DNA of 64,000 bases from Linyphia triangularis (lineage: Eukaryota > Arthropoda > Arachnida > Araneae > Linyphiidae), in assembly GCA_963978545.1 (NCBI GenBank), contig OZ021728.1, forward strand, positions 2,067,201 to 2,131,200. The letters run 5' to 3'. The number at the start of each line of letters is the position of its first letter. Position 1 is the stretch's first letter. Made by a program: the position numbers and the translations under genes. Shown piece after piece: positions 21,420 to 33,282 of this stretch. The notes beneath the pieces are model-generated. The model had not been told where the DNA came from, searched no databases, and worked only from the letters and a program-made list of their open reading frames with translations.

Positions 21420-22410
21420 ACTACAAAAATAGATGAATAAGAATTTATTTGTGTACTAATATGTGTACAGAGAGAGGCGCAGCTAGAATTATTTTTCTGA
21501 GGGGTATTTTAGGCAAGTTAGTCTGATAAATCCCTACAAAGTCCATTAAAAATAACAAAAATTGTAGAAAAAGGGAAAACTCTAGGGGAAAAAAGTGAAA
21601 ATCAGCGTAACTGTGAAAGATTTTCACCCGTTTCTCAAACAATTTGTTTTCACCGGGGGCCTTTTACATGTTGCTACAAGAAAATATCATTTGAAATACC
21701 AAATTTTTAGAACTCGAATGTGCGTTCTAAAAAAAATTACTGAACTTCTTGGGAAAAACTTGAATCTGAAAAATATTCCCCGATTTTTCCAGAAAATATC
21801 ACCTTTTTTAGTTTCCCTAACCTTTTTAATTCACTTTCATTTCCCTTGACAATTCCAGGTTTTCCCTGTTTTCCAGGTGCATGGCAACCATGGTGTAATG
21901 AAATTTCAGAAGCTTATTCTGAAAGTAATATGCAATATTTTTTTTTTTTTTTTTTTGAAAGTAGTAATATAACTTTAGAAAATATACTAATTTAACTTTA
22001 AAATTATTTAAATTTGGATATGCGAGTCATATAAAATATGTATATTTTAGACTTATAAACAATTGCTAACAATTTCAGCTACCACAATTTTTATTTTCCT
22101 AGTTTAGCATCCCAATTCAGCATAGAGTATTTTTTACTTTCATGAAAACTGTACAATATACATATAAAAGTATGTGTATTGCGAGTCATGTTTGTACCTT
22201 TGTTTTTAAAAAACTAATTTAATAGAGTAATTAAATAATTGTTGCATTGAAGGCTAAAACTGCAGCTGAGTGTTAAGTAGGGTAAAAGAAAAATTGTAAA
22301 ATGAGGATTGCTTATTTTAATTGAAAGTTTGTTCCAAATCGAATTTAACAATATAAAAAGGGATGTTCATTTTGCATAAAATATAGAGTACAAGAAAAAT
22401 AAAGAGACTT
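21420..22410. other. Non-coding, presumed intronic
   Basis: Contains a fragment GGTTTTCCCTGTTTTCCAGGTGCATGGCAACC at about 21856-21888 that looks like the end of a hAT-type element, a T-run near 21940, and otherwise unassigned AT-rich DNA. The open frame at 21595-21849 lacks splice signals and family features. Confidence 0.4.
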
Positions 22411-22417
22411 TTAATAC

Positions 22418-22498
22418 CTTTGTCTGCTTTCAACCCAATACAGGCATTTCTTCAAAAGTTGGTGATGGCTGAAGCATGAAGATATCTCCCAGACAGCC
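22418..22498 (-). CDS. Candidate coding exon 2 of minus-strand gene G1
   Basis: 81 bp, with an acceptor after TTTTCATTTGATAG and a donor at CAAAG|GTATTA. One base completes the codon split from the exon ending at 23196. Then 26 codons are open, including VWEISSCFSHH and LLKKCLYWVE, and two bases are carried over to the 31-bp exon at 17447. The phase agreement over three exons is the main evidence for a real gene. Composition (W, C, H, K mix) looks protein-like. I do not recognise the protein. Confidence 0.55.
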
Positions 22499-23195
22499 CT
22501 ATCAAATGAAAAGCTCTTGTTTAAACATTATTACTAAAGCAAAAAAGATTACAGAAGTTAGGCACGCACATTTTCTAAAAAATTATGGTGTGTTTTAGAA
22601 GATACAATAAATGAACAGAGGGTTCATTTTGATGAAATATGGGCACCTAATGGTGGGAGAATCAAGCTTGCATAAAAATAAGCCTCGAAATATACATAGA
22701 AGATATTGGTGTAATAATAAAAGAGGTGTTAGAAAAGGCCGGGATGTTTGTTTTACTTATGAAAAGTGCAAACTTAGGCCTCTAAAGTAGTTCCTCTCCA
22801 CCTGTCTGACCAGTAACTAATATCATATGTGTTGTATGTTTCAAGAGGTAACTACTCTCCACTTGGTTTATTTACAAACAAGACATTAGTCATAATAGGG
22901 GAAACATTAATCCACTTCAAATTAGGTTTAAACAGTAATGGTTTCAAATAGAATTCTGCATGCAGGAATGCAAAGAATCCTTAGAAATAGAATTCTGTAT
23001 TCCTAAGTTCAAAAATGCTGAACTAGTGAGTAGAAAACTAAATTGCAAACTCTGTATCAATATTAAATTATTTTAAAAGTATTTCGATTTTCAATAATAA
23101 AGAGTTAAATTTGTTAATGTTCTAGGGAAGTTTTGGATTTAATGATCAAGAATAAAATATGAAGAGTATCAAGAAATACTCAGACAAATTAGTAC

Positions 23196-23264
23196 CTTTC
23201 TGCACCTACATCAAGGATTGGAGAGTATTTTACAGCAAGATGGAGCATTAGACCAGACTTCAAA
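23196..23264 (-). CDS. Candidate coding exon 1 (partial chain) of minus-strand gene G1
   Basis: The reverse-strand open segment reads KSGLMLHLAVKYSPILDVGAE, then two bases (AG) before a donor GTACTA (CAGAAAG|GTACTA). The acceptor is uncertain: AG at 23265-23266 or 23258-23259 are the nearest candidates, neither strong. The exon may begin further out, since the frame stays open to about 23392. The two carried bases join the next exon in frame. The gene's upstream exons may include 24935-24970. Confidence 0.45.
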
Positions 23265-24059
23265 CTCGACATAAGTTTGGTTTCAGCAAAACAAATAAAT
23301 GTTATGAACCGGCAGTAGATATAGTTTTGACTTAAAATCCGAGGTATATATGTGGGGCATATAAAGTCAGAAGGTTTAAAAAATTGGAACACAGTATTTC
23401 TCTAAAAGTGATTTGAGAGCAAACCATGCAGAAAGCATGGCCATCAGAATTCATGTAAAAGTTAATTCCTTCCCCATCCCCTACAAGATCACCTAATGTA
23501 AGTAATTCTTAAAAAAGTATGTGGCATTAAGTATTAATTAGTTTCTTTCTTAATTTTAGTACATACACAAAGTGTCAAAAATGTTTATGTGTCTATAGTT
23601 TTGAGACTCTCAAATTTCAATTTTTTATAATTTTTTCTAAGCAACTCAAATAAATATAAAATACAATAATACAGATTGTCTTTTACTATTTAATTTGCTA
23701 AGTTGCTTTTCCAATTGCAATTTTTTGCGTGTCTATAGTTTTGTAACTGACCGAGTCTGACTCCGAGACATGCAAATGTGCAATGCTTTGCACATTTGAA
23801 TTTTTCCCGTTTTTTTTTTTTAGGAATTGAGGCATCTTGAAATTTTCTTCGACTTCGTTGCCCACTGTGCTTTTCCCCTTTCACATGTTTTTCAAAACCG
23901 TCATGTTCGAACAAGACAAGGAGAACGCTGGTTTCTTTCTAACATAGCAAAAGAGAATATTGGAGGAGAGGAGAGTTTTTTAAACTAAAAAATAATTTCG
24001 GTATGACCCAGACATGCAAAAAAAATTTGAGGTATTTTTTAAGCTGAATCGAATATAAT

Positions 24060-24491
24060 GTAACCCAGAATAGAGGTTTATCAACTTATTTCAAAAGTTT
24101 AAAAATATAATTTTATGCAACTTATCATCATGACACACAAATCTAAGAGCAATATTCCGTGAATTATGCAGTAAACATTTACTATTGTATTATATGTAGT
24201 ATAAATTGAATTTAAAAAATTGTATCTTTAAATATAATATTACAATTTAATATGATTTGAATGTCCACATAAGAAACAATTGTTTATTTACTTAGTTTAA
24301 ATTATTTTCAGAAGGAATATTATTTGTTACTTGAACATTAATTATTCTAGTTAATGTCAAATTTTACTTATAAATATGTAACATGTAATTAAAAAAGCAT
24401 TTTTAAAAAAAACCGGTTTAAACCAAAATAAGGTGTTTTTTTTTTTTTTTTTTGGTTTATTACAAAAAAAACTTGTTTTTATCCAACCCTG
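24060..24491. repeat. Dispersed repeat R3 (copy 1), probable hAT-type MITE
   Basis: Shares with 60945-61385 long passages such as TCTAAGAGCAATATTCC and TTTACTTAGTTTAAATTATTTTCAGAAGGAATATTA. It ends with AACCGGTTTAAACC, a poly-T, and TTTATCCAACCCTGG. Read in reverse, that end is CAGGGTTGGATAAA, a hAT-like terminus. Opposite terminus not located. Confidence 0.55.
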
Positions 24492-24559
24492 GGCTCAGAT
24501 TAAGTTTAAAAAGTATTTGACCACTAAGAACAAAAGATCCATTCCAAACTATTAACTAC

Positions 24560-24655
24560 TTTTATGCCCCAAAACTTGATTGTATACGTTGTCATTTACA
24601 ACGAGTCTATTTGCCAAGATTCAGCTTGATTGCAAGACGAAAAGTCTATGCATTC
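24560..24655 (-). repeat. R1 monomer, reverse copy
   Basis: The reverse strand reads CAATCAAGCTGAATCTTGGC.., ACTCGTTGTAAATGACAACG and AAGTTTTGGGGC, which matches R1 monomers in copy D. A further scrap (TTTGACAGAATACATTGTCATC) lies at 24813-24834. Confidence 0.55.
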
Positions 24656-24934
24656 ACATGCAAATATGTATTATTTATTTTGATTTCAACAATTTTCGCA
24701 AAAGGAAAAGTTTCAACAATGATCGGTTAAATAAGAATAATTAAATTTCGAAGTTATTATAGAAGCACATGTAAAAGCAATGTTCAAGTGAGAGTGACAA
24801 CCCCTAAAATTTGACAGAATACATTGTCATCAGCAAATCTGATAAGTTAAACACAACCGACAGCATGATAAAAACTGTCGTATTGACGAAACAGATTTGA
24901 AATACAAGGAAAAAAGAAAGAAAACCACACATAC

Positions 24935-24970
24935 CTACATCATTTTTCTGCAACAGGACTTGGTTATGTA
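24935..24970 (-). CDS. Weak candidate exon upstream in gene G1
   Basis: The reverse strand has an acceptor after GCTGCTTTTAG and a good donor AG|GTATGT. Between them, one frame is open and reads HNQVLLQKNDV. Joining to the 23196 exon in phase would need the alternative donor at GAT|GTAGGT and the acceptor before TCTGG. Only 36 bp, so chance cannot be excluded. Confidence 0.25.
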   Translation of the reverse strand, partial: YITKSCCRKMM

Positions 24971-25057
24971 CTAAAAGCAGCTATTGCTTCAACGAATCTA
25001 AAAGAGATTTCTAAGAATGAAATTAAGAGTTTTCTTAAGAATCCAAAAGTTTTCTAG

Positions 25058-25248
25058 GTACTTACGTATTAACGCCACCGCAGCTAGAGATTTGGTGGTT
25101 TTTAAGTGCTGCCAATCAACACCTAAAATTTTTGCGACAAGGAATCCAAAAGATAACTGCGTTGTGTGCGAACAACACGATCGCTCTTCATTGGCGGCAC
25201 TTAAAAACGGCCAAATCTGTAGATGCGGTGGCGTTAATACGCAAGTAC
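25058..25248. repeat. Foldback (59-bp arms)
   Basis: The left arm 25058-25116 (GTACTTACGTATTAACGCCACC..) and right arm 25190-25248 (..GGTGGCGTTAATACGCAAGTAC) are inverted copies at about 90% identity, around a 73-bp loop. Both strands are open for 108 codons as a by-product of the symmetry. A foldback MITE is more likely than a gene. Confidence 0.75.
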
Positions 25249-25644
25249 CGTTTTCTATATTTAACATAATAACAGGGGAGATAAAAATAGAAAATTTAGA
25301 AACTTTTGACACCATAGTAAACATACTAAAGATTACAATATAGATAGTTGGGTATTAGTCTCCTCAGAAGAAAATAAATATACTACACATTTTGAAGGTC
25401 AAATAATTAACAAAGGAGAGTGAGAGCTTAGGTTTTAGCAGAATGTTTTGCTTGGACAATTAGAGAAGACATTTCGGATACCAATACAGATAAAAACATT
25501 CAAATATTGCCTGAGCCAAACTTAGATCATTGATTTAACTTTGACTAATTTTAATTTATGTAGATAAATTATGGGTTAATAGTAATTTGTTTGGTCTCCG
25601 AGTCCTTCTACATTGGCCTGCATGTAGATTAAGTCACGTGTATT

Positions 25645-25881
25645 CTAAACTTCAACTTAACTAGACATCACTTAGACGGTAGATCGTCACAGTGCTCATA
25701 GGTATTTAATTCATTTTGGCGGCATGAAAGCATAATGTTCGCCAAACCACAACCCTGTAGAGAACAAAAGGCTATAAGGTTTGGCGAGAATTATGTCTTC
25801 ACTCCGCCAAAATGGATTAAATACCTATGAGCACTGTGGCAATCTACCGTCTAAGTGATGTCTAGTTAAGTTGAAGTTTAG
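25645..25881. repeat. Foldback (104-bp arms)
   Basis: The left arm 25645-25748 (CTAAACTTCAACTTAACTAG.. to ..CGCCAAACC) pairs with the right arm 25778-25881 (GGTTTGGCG.. to ..GTTGAAGTTTAG), with about a dozen mismatches and a 29-bp loop. The motif GTAAGTCA(C) occurs around both ends and again at 26074 and 26278. Strong cruciform or hairpin potential; MITE-like. Confidence 0.85.
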
Positions 25882-26668
25882 TATAGTGTAAGTCATGTTA
25901 AGGAAATAAGAGTTTAAAAAAATTTGAATTTATACAGAATCATTGTGTGGTTTTTAAATTTCAACCTTGTACTACAAAACAGCAATAAATATTTCCTTAA
26001 TAACACAGGAAATGAAGAAGAAAATCTGAATCAAATTTATAGTTTGGCTAAAAAGTGAGTTCCTTAAATGTTGTGTAAGTCACATCTAACAATTTCATAT
26101 ATAAACATTAAAATACAAGAAAAAAACAAACTATGAAAGTGGCTAATATTGATACATGTGTTGTGTTTCATTTGTATGCGATTTTTTTTTACTGTTGAGA
26201 TACATTTTTTTAATATATATTTAAATGTCAGAAAAACTCTACTGTAGTCAAGTACTACAGTACAAGTCTACTGTAGCGTAAGTCACACGTGGAATCGGTA
26301 CTCTATTGATACTTTCGCGGAACGTTCTATAAGGGTCATTCTACAAAAAATCAGAAATTTTGATCAAACATTTAAAAAAAAAAAACTTTTTAACAATATT
26401 ATAAAAAGTTCCCAAAAGTAGTGTCCACAGATGTGACAGGAGGTATAAAAGCTGAGAGTTATTTAATGAAGTTAAATTTAAAATAAAAAGTTACACCATA
26501 TAAACCAATGAAAGGACCTTTGTCTTCATTTTAGGCTTAGTAAATTTCGCATAGACTAAGTAATATAAGAAAAGGAACAAGAATCACTTAAGTATCAGAA
26601 TTATTCCAAATGGTAGAATTAATAACTTTCTTCCACGAAAATACGATAGAAAATGTACCTTTTTTCAG

Positions 26669-26865
26669 GAAAGAGACCTAAACATGCTTTCAAAGACAAC
26701 TTACTGAACAAACCGAATATCGAATTGAATCGAAATCCGAAACTTTCATTCACGGCGCCGTGGTCCGCGGTTACCGTGAATGATGCCAAAAAAGAAAGTA
26801 AAAGGATTGCCACGGATATTTTTATTGATACTTTAAACTTTGTTCATAGCTGCTCATCAAGGCAG
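26669..26865 (+). CDS. Candidate plus-strand coding exon
   Basis: 197 bp following a strong acceptor (CCTTTTTTCAG). Open in one frame with protein-like content: KRPKHAFKDNLLNKPNIEL.., SFTAPWSAVTVNDAKKESKR and DIFIDTLNFVHSC. It ends at AGGCAG|GTTTTT, a usable but weak donor. Base composition is visibly less AT-rich than its surroundings. The reverse strand is also open but reads as a hydrophobic shadow. No partner exon was identified, and I do not recognise the protein. Confidence 0.5.
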
Positions 26866-27480
26866 GTTTTTTTTTTCTGTTTTACTTTGCACATTTTTTT
26901 CCTACAATATCTATTTTAACTTTTTTATTTTATGGACGCTGTTATGCCATGCGTAATTTTCAATAGGGTTCAATTATGGCTACGCATCAACCACATTACA
27001 CTTTTAAAAACAAATTTGAATTTTCACACTCCTATTAGCCAATCATAATATAAATTTTTTCTTCGTTGAATAGTAATAATTAAAAATGCCATCATACACA
27101 GCAATGCACAATCACTATTATAAACATCAAATGTTTAGAAACAAGTTTAGTTTCTGAAAAGCTCGATACCAGTAAGTACAAAGCAAGTTAGTTTTCTTGT
27201 TGTGATTTGTGATCATGGTCCATCTATCATTCTACATTGGAAATTGATCAGCAGGCAAAGAGATATTTAAAATCAAAAGAAGTTGTATTCATATATAAAT
27301 GGCATTTTTTAAATTTTGCTTAAAAAATAATTTATTAAAACTTTTTATATTTAAAAATATATCTTTTTATTGGGAAAAAATACGTTTGATTTTAAACTTT
27401 ACTTTGGAATACTGTCATCCAAACTAAATTTTTGTTCAAATTCCAATTTTAATTTTCCATTCTTTTACTTGTTCATGTGA

Positions 27481-27863
27481 CAGGGATGACAGTTTTCCTC
27501 CTTTTGAGGGTTTCCTCCTTTTTGGTTTTTTATGCAACATTTTCTTCTTCTTTGTCCCTGTTTTGAGGATCCACATTTTTCTGATCTGAACCAGTTTTTC
27601 CTGCAAAAAGTCTACTTTTCCTCAGGTCTAACAAAAGATTTTCCCACTTAGCTCCCCTTTCCTCACAGATTACTTCACTAATTCCTAATATTTGAAATGT
27701 AATTATTATATAGTATGAGATATTTTGTTGTACTATCTTTAAAATTATTGAATCATCCTTCCTGCATACATTTTTTGTTGAATTTTAGTGTATTCCTTCT
27801 GCAAGCTTTTTTAACAAATTTTTGGATTTCCATCTTTTTGCTCTCTGATTACTCTCATCCCTG
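27481..27863. mobile_element. MITE family M2, copy 1
   Basis: 383 bp between inverted termini CAGGGATGACAG and CTCTCATCCCTG. A second copy at 51479-51806 matches along its length (CCAGTTTTTCCTGCAAAAAG, TGAATCATCCTTCCTGCATAC). Flanks TGTGA and AGTGA hint at a 5-bp duplication with one change. CAGGG-type ends suggest hAT or a relative. Confidence 0.7.
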
Positions 27864-28647
27864 AGTGAATCCAGTGATGCCGAAACTATTATGAAGTATA
27901 TCTGTGAGTGTGTGTTGGTGTATAAGGAATCGATGCTCTTTCTTAAACAAAAATCTAAATTAACCTTGAACTGCTGTGACATAAACTTACATAACCATAG
28001 AGCCCTCATCCAAAGTGCAATTAAAAATTTGACTGAAAATGAATGAAATATTCTTTTGATACATATTTTTTTACTTAAAAGGGCACAGAACATTATTTAT
28101 TTTAAGGGGTTCAAATGTACCACGAAAAATTCTTTTGTGCTTGCTAAGTGATATATTTTTATTGTTCTGATTAAAATTATTTGTCACAGCTACTTGCCAT
28201 GCAACTTAGAATATCCTTGTTTTATAGATAACATCAACGTAATTTAAGTTTTAAGAAGGAAAAAGGTTACCAATACAATATTGAATAGAAAATGTTGCCA
28301 GAATTCACAACATTTTATCAAGTGGTTTCCCCTTCGCCTTGAACTATATCAATAAAGCTCTGTCCAACATATAAAATCAAAAAAAGGTTACACAAAAAGC
28401 AACTACTTTAATAAGTTTTTTTTTTTTACAAATTAATTAAATTCAAGAAATTTGATGTATTAGTTTTATCATAAAATGCAAGTTATTCCTTTAATTTCTT
28501 TAAGATTGATTGAATAAAAAAAAACACAGGAGTATATTAACTTCTCTATCCAACCAATGCAATGAAATAGATTTTACATAATTTCAGGGTGATGCAATAC
28601 ATGAGAAAATCTGCCAATTTTTCACACTGACTCATTTCTATTCCAAA

Positions 28648-29300
28648 CTAGGGGTGTGGAACATCGCACAACTTTTAATTACACTATAATATTGGCTATT
28701 GCATTAAAATTTGATATGGTGTTATTTACCGTTTTCATATTTTCACTCATTATAAAAATGGCCAGTTTGGTGACATTTTTGGCAATAATATTTTTCATGG
28801 GCGGCAAAAAAAATGCCAAAAGGGCAAAATCAGCGAATTGATGTTAATCAATAGACATTACATTGCCCTTTCCTGTGCGTGAAACAGAAGAAAATCAATC
28901 AAATGATGGGCGATGCTCAAGGGCACAGAACTCTGTGTTACAGGCACTTCTTTTCCAACTTTTTACGCTTTTATCGCATTTCTATGGGAATATCGGAGGA
29001 GGGGACGATTAGAACACCTTAAAAGGCATTAGCACGGAAATGTTCGTCGAAATCGTTTAAGCCGCTTTTCAGCAATTGCTGAAAAACATGATTTTTAATT
29101 ATTTCAACTTTATACGCATGCACGATTTTGATGAAAACCTTAATGGTAGGTGCCATGGCCATCACTAACGTACTCTACCAAATTCGAACATCGTAGGTCA
29201 ATTTGTTCAGGAGTTATTCTGACCATCAACACATAAACATTTTTTCTAGGCCACTTTTTTGTAATCGGGGTGATCTAAAACGTGGAGATATGCTAAAAAA
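28648..29300 (-). mobile_element. Helitron-like element H1, copy 2
   Basis: Reverse orientation: the CTAG end is at 28648-28651 (reverse strand ..GTTCCACACCCCTAG then T). It shares with the other copies GATGGGCGATGCTC, AAAACCTTAATGGTAG and GGTCAGAATAACTCCTGAAC. The open frame 28656-28841 lies entirely in the element and is not a gene. Confidence 0.5.
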
Positions 29301-30895
29301 AAAAAATCAATTTTTTTTAGCCCTGTACACCACTTTAAAAGACTGCTCATTAACAAGCAGATTTTTTAGTTAGAAAAACAACCAATTAAAAAAAATTTAT
29401 AATCACAATATTAAAATAAAATAAATTACTTCTTAGGAAAATGTAAATCATCATTTAGATTTCTAATTTTCTTTTTAATTTTTCAATTCATAAACTTTGG
29501 AAATTAAAAGGAGCAAGTTTTTAAACTTTTACTGAATATGACTGGTATAATTAATTAGAATTTCAAACTGCAATTAAATAATTTAATTATTACGAACAGT
29601 GAAATGTTACATCCATGGACCGACTATTTTATCTTTTTCCAGGTTACTCTTTTACGAAAATAAATGCGCTTCAAATTCTTTAAATTGTATTCTTTTTTTG
29701 TTAAGAAAATGTTTTAACACACGTTTCAAACATAAAAGTAAATATTGACGTTTATGTTAATTTTATTTCATGTTTTATGCCTGTAACCAGGGCAATAGGT
29801 CACATTCATGGACGTCCAAAATAGTGTTATTAAATCTTTGCGGTTGACAGTAACACATTGTTTTAATATAGAAATCAGATAGTAAGCACATTTTTTATTC
29901 AGATGCAAAGAACAAGATAACGACTAAATTTTTATGAATAATTTTATCAAGTTATTAGATTCAACAGAGAAAAGATTGAAATGAGCATGTCACATTCGTC
30001 GAACCTAATGGAATTTAAATATAAATTAAATTTATAAAATAATTGTTGGAATCTTTAGTATACGATGAGAATGCTTTGTTTTGGAAATATCATTAAATTA
30101 AATCTATAATAGATTTCTCAACATGCATAAAAAAGATCTCACTTTGTCATACCCGTGGAATTAATACATTACTTTTGTTAATATTTGTATTCCTGAATAT
30201 ATAAACAGAATAATAAATTGCAAAAACATTTTAAAAAATTAAACAACGTAATTATAGACACCTTTTTATTTATTTTTGCTTTTTATATTTGTTTTGAGGT
30301 TTGAATTAAGGAAATTTGAATTTTTAAATATGATTTTATGCAAATGTTTCAAAACTGGGTTTTATCATTTGTTTTGTTTGTTAAGTCACTAGTATTCAAC
30401 CAGCTTTCTTATTTATTACCAATTTTTATTGAAGTCAGTTAATAGGTGAAATAGGACAACTTTATCTTTCAAAATATATTTTTTTCATCTGTGTTTTGGG
30501 GAGTCAAAACTTAAAACTAAGTATTTGTTATAACAGAACTGAAAAAAATAATTGTTTTGAATCATGTGACACCCTATACACTGCAATATTGTCTTCTTCT
30601 TAAGTTATGTTTCAGAAATAAACATAGTTAAAATATTGTTTCCAAAAATCTTACGAAAATAAAAAACATGCAAGAAATTTATTATATTTTTTCACTTTTT
30701 AAGTTGTATAATATTTAACCAGTTGTAAAAGAAATGTTACTTTATTTTTTATAACATTTTATTTTAAATTTAACTTCATTAAATAATTATCTGCAGGATT
30801 TTATGTCTTGTATCACATCCATAGACACAATTATCTTATAATATTTATTAAAAAAATAGAAATAAGTACATATTTTTTATCTCAACCACTATATA
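29300..30895. other. Non-coding AT-rich stretch
   Basis: Very A/T-rich. The phrase (CA)CATTCATGGAC / CATCCATGGAC / CATCCATAGACAC recurs at about 29610, 29805 and 30817, which suggests remnants of an old repeat. No gene seen. This may include the eroded 3' part of the hAT element to its right. Confidence 0.4.
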
Positions 30896-30897
30896 AA

Positions 30898-31991
30898 TTA
30901 AGTAAGTATTTTTACTTTTTCTTTTAAAAAAAGTGATACTTCTGTCTTCAACATGAAAATTCGTTTCAAAACCTGGCCTCGTGACAGCCAGCGCACTTCC
31001 GTGTGGTACAGAAGTACCTCATGTTCTGCGTTGTTCATTTCTTGACACAGTGTTTTAAAAAGACGATGATTAAGAGCTCTACTTCTAATAAAATTCACAG
31101 TTTTAATAACTATTGACAATACTTCTTTTAAGCTGGTTGGAAGAGTTTTTGTAGCCAGTGCATGTCTATGTAAAAAACAATGTGTAACAATAACATATGA
31201 GCCTCTTTTTTTACCAAATGGGCAAAACCAGATTTATTGCCAAGCATCGCAGGTGCTCCATCCGTACAAAGTGAATGAAGTTTTTGTTTCCAGTCGAAGT
31301 CGTGTTTGGAAAAGAAAACATTTAAAATCGCTAAAACATCAACTGCCTTTGTAGTTTGCAAAAGAGGCTCACAAAATAAGAATTCTTCTTTGATAGTATC
31401 AGCAGACACGTAACGAACAAAAACAAGAAGTTGACTACAATTCGAGATGTCTGTAGTTTCATCCAGTTGCATAATAAAGGGAAATGGCGATGCTTTCAAT
31501 TCATCGATGATCTCTTTCAAGATATTGCAAGACATTTCAACTATTCTTGAATGTATCACATCCTTGGACAATGGAATAGCCTCAAGTTTTTTTCTCTGTT
31601 CCAGTCCACAAACTAATTCAACCATTTCCAGCGCACATGGCTTAATTAATGTCTCTCCAATAGTATGCGGTTTCTTACTTTTGGCAATACGATATGCAAC
31701 TCTGAAAGATGCCTCAACCAAAGGTTTTTGTGGAATACCAAATCAAAGTTTGGTTAATGTTCCAGATTTCGAAAACTGGGCTTTCTTCTTTGTAAAAAAT
31801 TCTAGATCTTTAGATGCATTTTCAGGATGAAGAGATTTAAGATGCTCTATCAATTTTGCCGGTTTCATACTGGCGTTTGACAAAACTTTTCCACACAGAA
31901 AGCATTGTGGCTTTTCAACACCGTCCGATTCCTTCATGCAGCAGAATCCATATTTTACATAATTTTCGTCATACTTCCTTTTTTTGGACAT
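30898..31991 (-). pseudogene. hAT-superfamily (ZBED5-like) transposase, broken
   Basis: A three-piece reverse-strand frame. Piece 1 (31743-31991) has a BED-type zinc finger, C-x2-C then H-x4-H (CFLCGK.. EHLKSLH). Piece 2 (31128-31721) carries KKPHTIGETLIKPC, FIMQLDETTDISN and LHSLCTDGAPAMLG, which are RNase H-fold motifs of this family. Piece 3 (30898-31119) has ARLNH-type text and EVRWLSRGQVLKR. An in-frame TGA at 31743-31745 separates pieces 1 and 2. A one-base loss in an A-run near 31210-31217 shifts piece 2 to 3. The protein then stops near residue 360, without the C-terminal dimerisation region, against roughly 600 aa expected. Non-functional. Confidence 0.88.
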
Positions 31992-32389
31992 TTTGGGCTA
32001 CAAAAAATATCAAATAATCAAATGAAACATTAAGAACAAACATTAAGACAAAAAAAAAAAACACTTGAAAAAGCGGCAAGGAATCTTGTATCGATGGAGG
32101 ATATACCCTTATGTCTCGGCTTCAAACTCATTTGTGATCCACATTTTGGACATTTATACATCGATGAAATCATTTCCTCTTTCATACATTATTCTAACAA
32201 CGCTTTCTTACCCATGACTGGTAAAACACTAAAATAGCCAACTGAATATTTATTTTTCGCATTCAAAACTTCAGCAAGAGCTAATTCCATAGTGAAATCA
32301 AGCATTTAGCAATAACATAAGCTAAGAAAAAACAAAAAAAATATGCTACTCACAAACAAATGAAAGACAAAAATAAAGTAGGTCCGGGT

Positions 32390-32508
32390 TACCACTGCTG
32401 GCCAAATATTGATGCAAACATTTTAAAAATTAGGATCAGTCGGCGGACCCCCAAAATATGACCTATGGACCCCCAAGGGGTTCATGAACCACAGGTTAAG
32501 AAACCCTG
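32390..32508 (-). repeat. hAT terminus for the transposase pseudogene
   Basis: On the reverse strand the sequence starts CAGGGTTTCTTAACCTGTGG, then GGGTTCATGAACC..GGGGGTCC, a classic hAT (Charlie-like) end. It lies upstream of the transposase start, as expected for the 5' terminus. No matching 3' terminus was found below 30898, so the element is truncated. Confidence 0.75.
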
Positions 32509-32519
32509 TATTAGTGGAT

Positions 32520-32892
32520 TCAAGCTGGGTGGGTGGTTGTAGAAGAAAATCCTTTTTCATTCATCAGAATTTCATTTAAATAATTACAATACTGTGCTAA
32601 AGAATTTTAAGGTATTCGAATTTTTTTTTCACCATAAAAAATTTGAAATGCTTTTTATCGTAATGATGGCTTAATATTTTATAGATAAGTATTTTTTTAA
32701 TATTTTAAAAAAATTCTCTCTTTTCAAGTTTGAGTTCAAACGCTAATAAAAATTCTTTACAACAACAAAAATAAAAAAATAAAAAATACAGCAATTTAAA
32801 GAGTTATTCATTTTCTTTCAAATGGTACAAAATTAATATTTTTAAGAGTTGTATTTAAATTGCTACAATGTAATTTCTCTAAATTTTATGAT
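32520..32892. repeat. Dispersed repeat R2, single copy
   Basis: Matches 2580-3090 but without its internal 155-bp duplication. Shared landmarks are GAAGAAAATCCTTTTT, AATACTGTGCTAAAGAATTTTAAGG, TTTGAGTTCAAACGC and GCTACAATGTAATTTCTC. Confidence 0.7.
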
Positions 32893-33002
32893 TTTTTTGA
32901 ACGCGAGTATGAATACATCGTATTGACAGTGATTTACATTGGAATCGTGTACATAAAACGAAGTTTGTTTTTTACTTTCAATTACCCATATGTATATACA
33001 CG

Positions 33003-33082
33003 GGATCCGGACAACTCATCCCCCGGACAACTCGACCCCGGACATCTCACCACAGGACATCTCGCCACCGGACAAGTCACCA
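33003..33082 (+). repeat. CCGGACAACTC-type 15-16-bp minisatellite
   Basis: Five imperfect units of CCGGACAACTCGACC / CAGGACATCTCGCCAC. Much more GC-rich than its surroundings. Reading frames through it are artefacts of the repeat. Confidence 0.8.
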
Positions 33083-33282
33083 CCAAAGAAAGGGGGGGAA
33101 CGTTAGGGAGGTGCATAGTTGAATAGTGGAACTTGCGTACATATTTAAGATGGCACAACCACAACATAGTAGATGCCTTCCCCCGACTCCCTACCACCAC
33201 TGTTGACCATTGTAGATGCCGAAAATATATAGACACTTCGTATATTTGGTATGGGAAGACTGATGCATGTGTAAGATGAATG

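Noticed and set aside
23400..23520. Small plus-strand exon ending at AAT|GTAAGTAATTC
   Set aside because: The only open frame stops before the donor; chance GTAAGT.
24998..25343. Overlapping 108-codon frames on both strands
   Set aside because: Symmetry of a foldback element explains them; no splice sites or family match.
31447..31830. 127-codon plus-strand frame
   Set aside because: Antisense shadow of the hAT transposase pseudogene.
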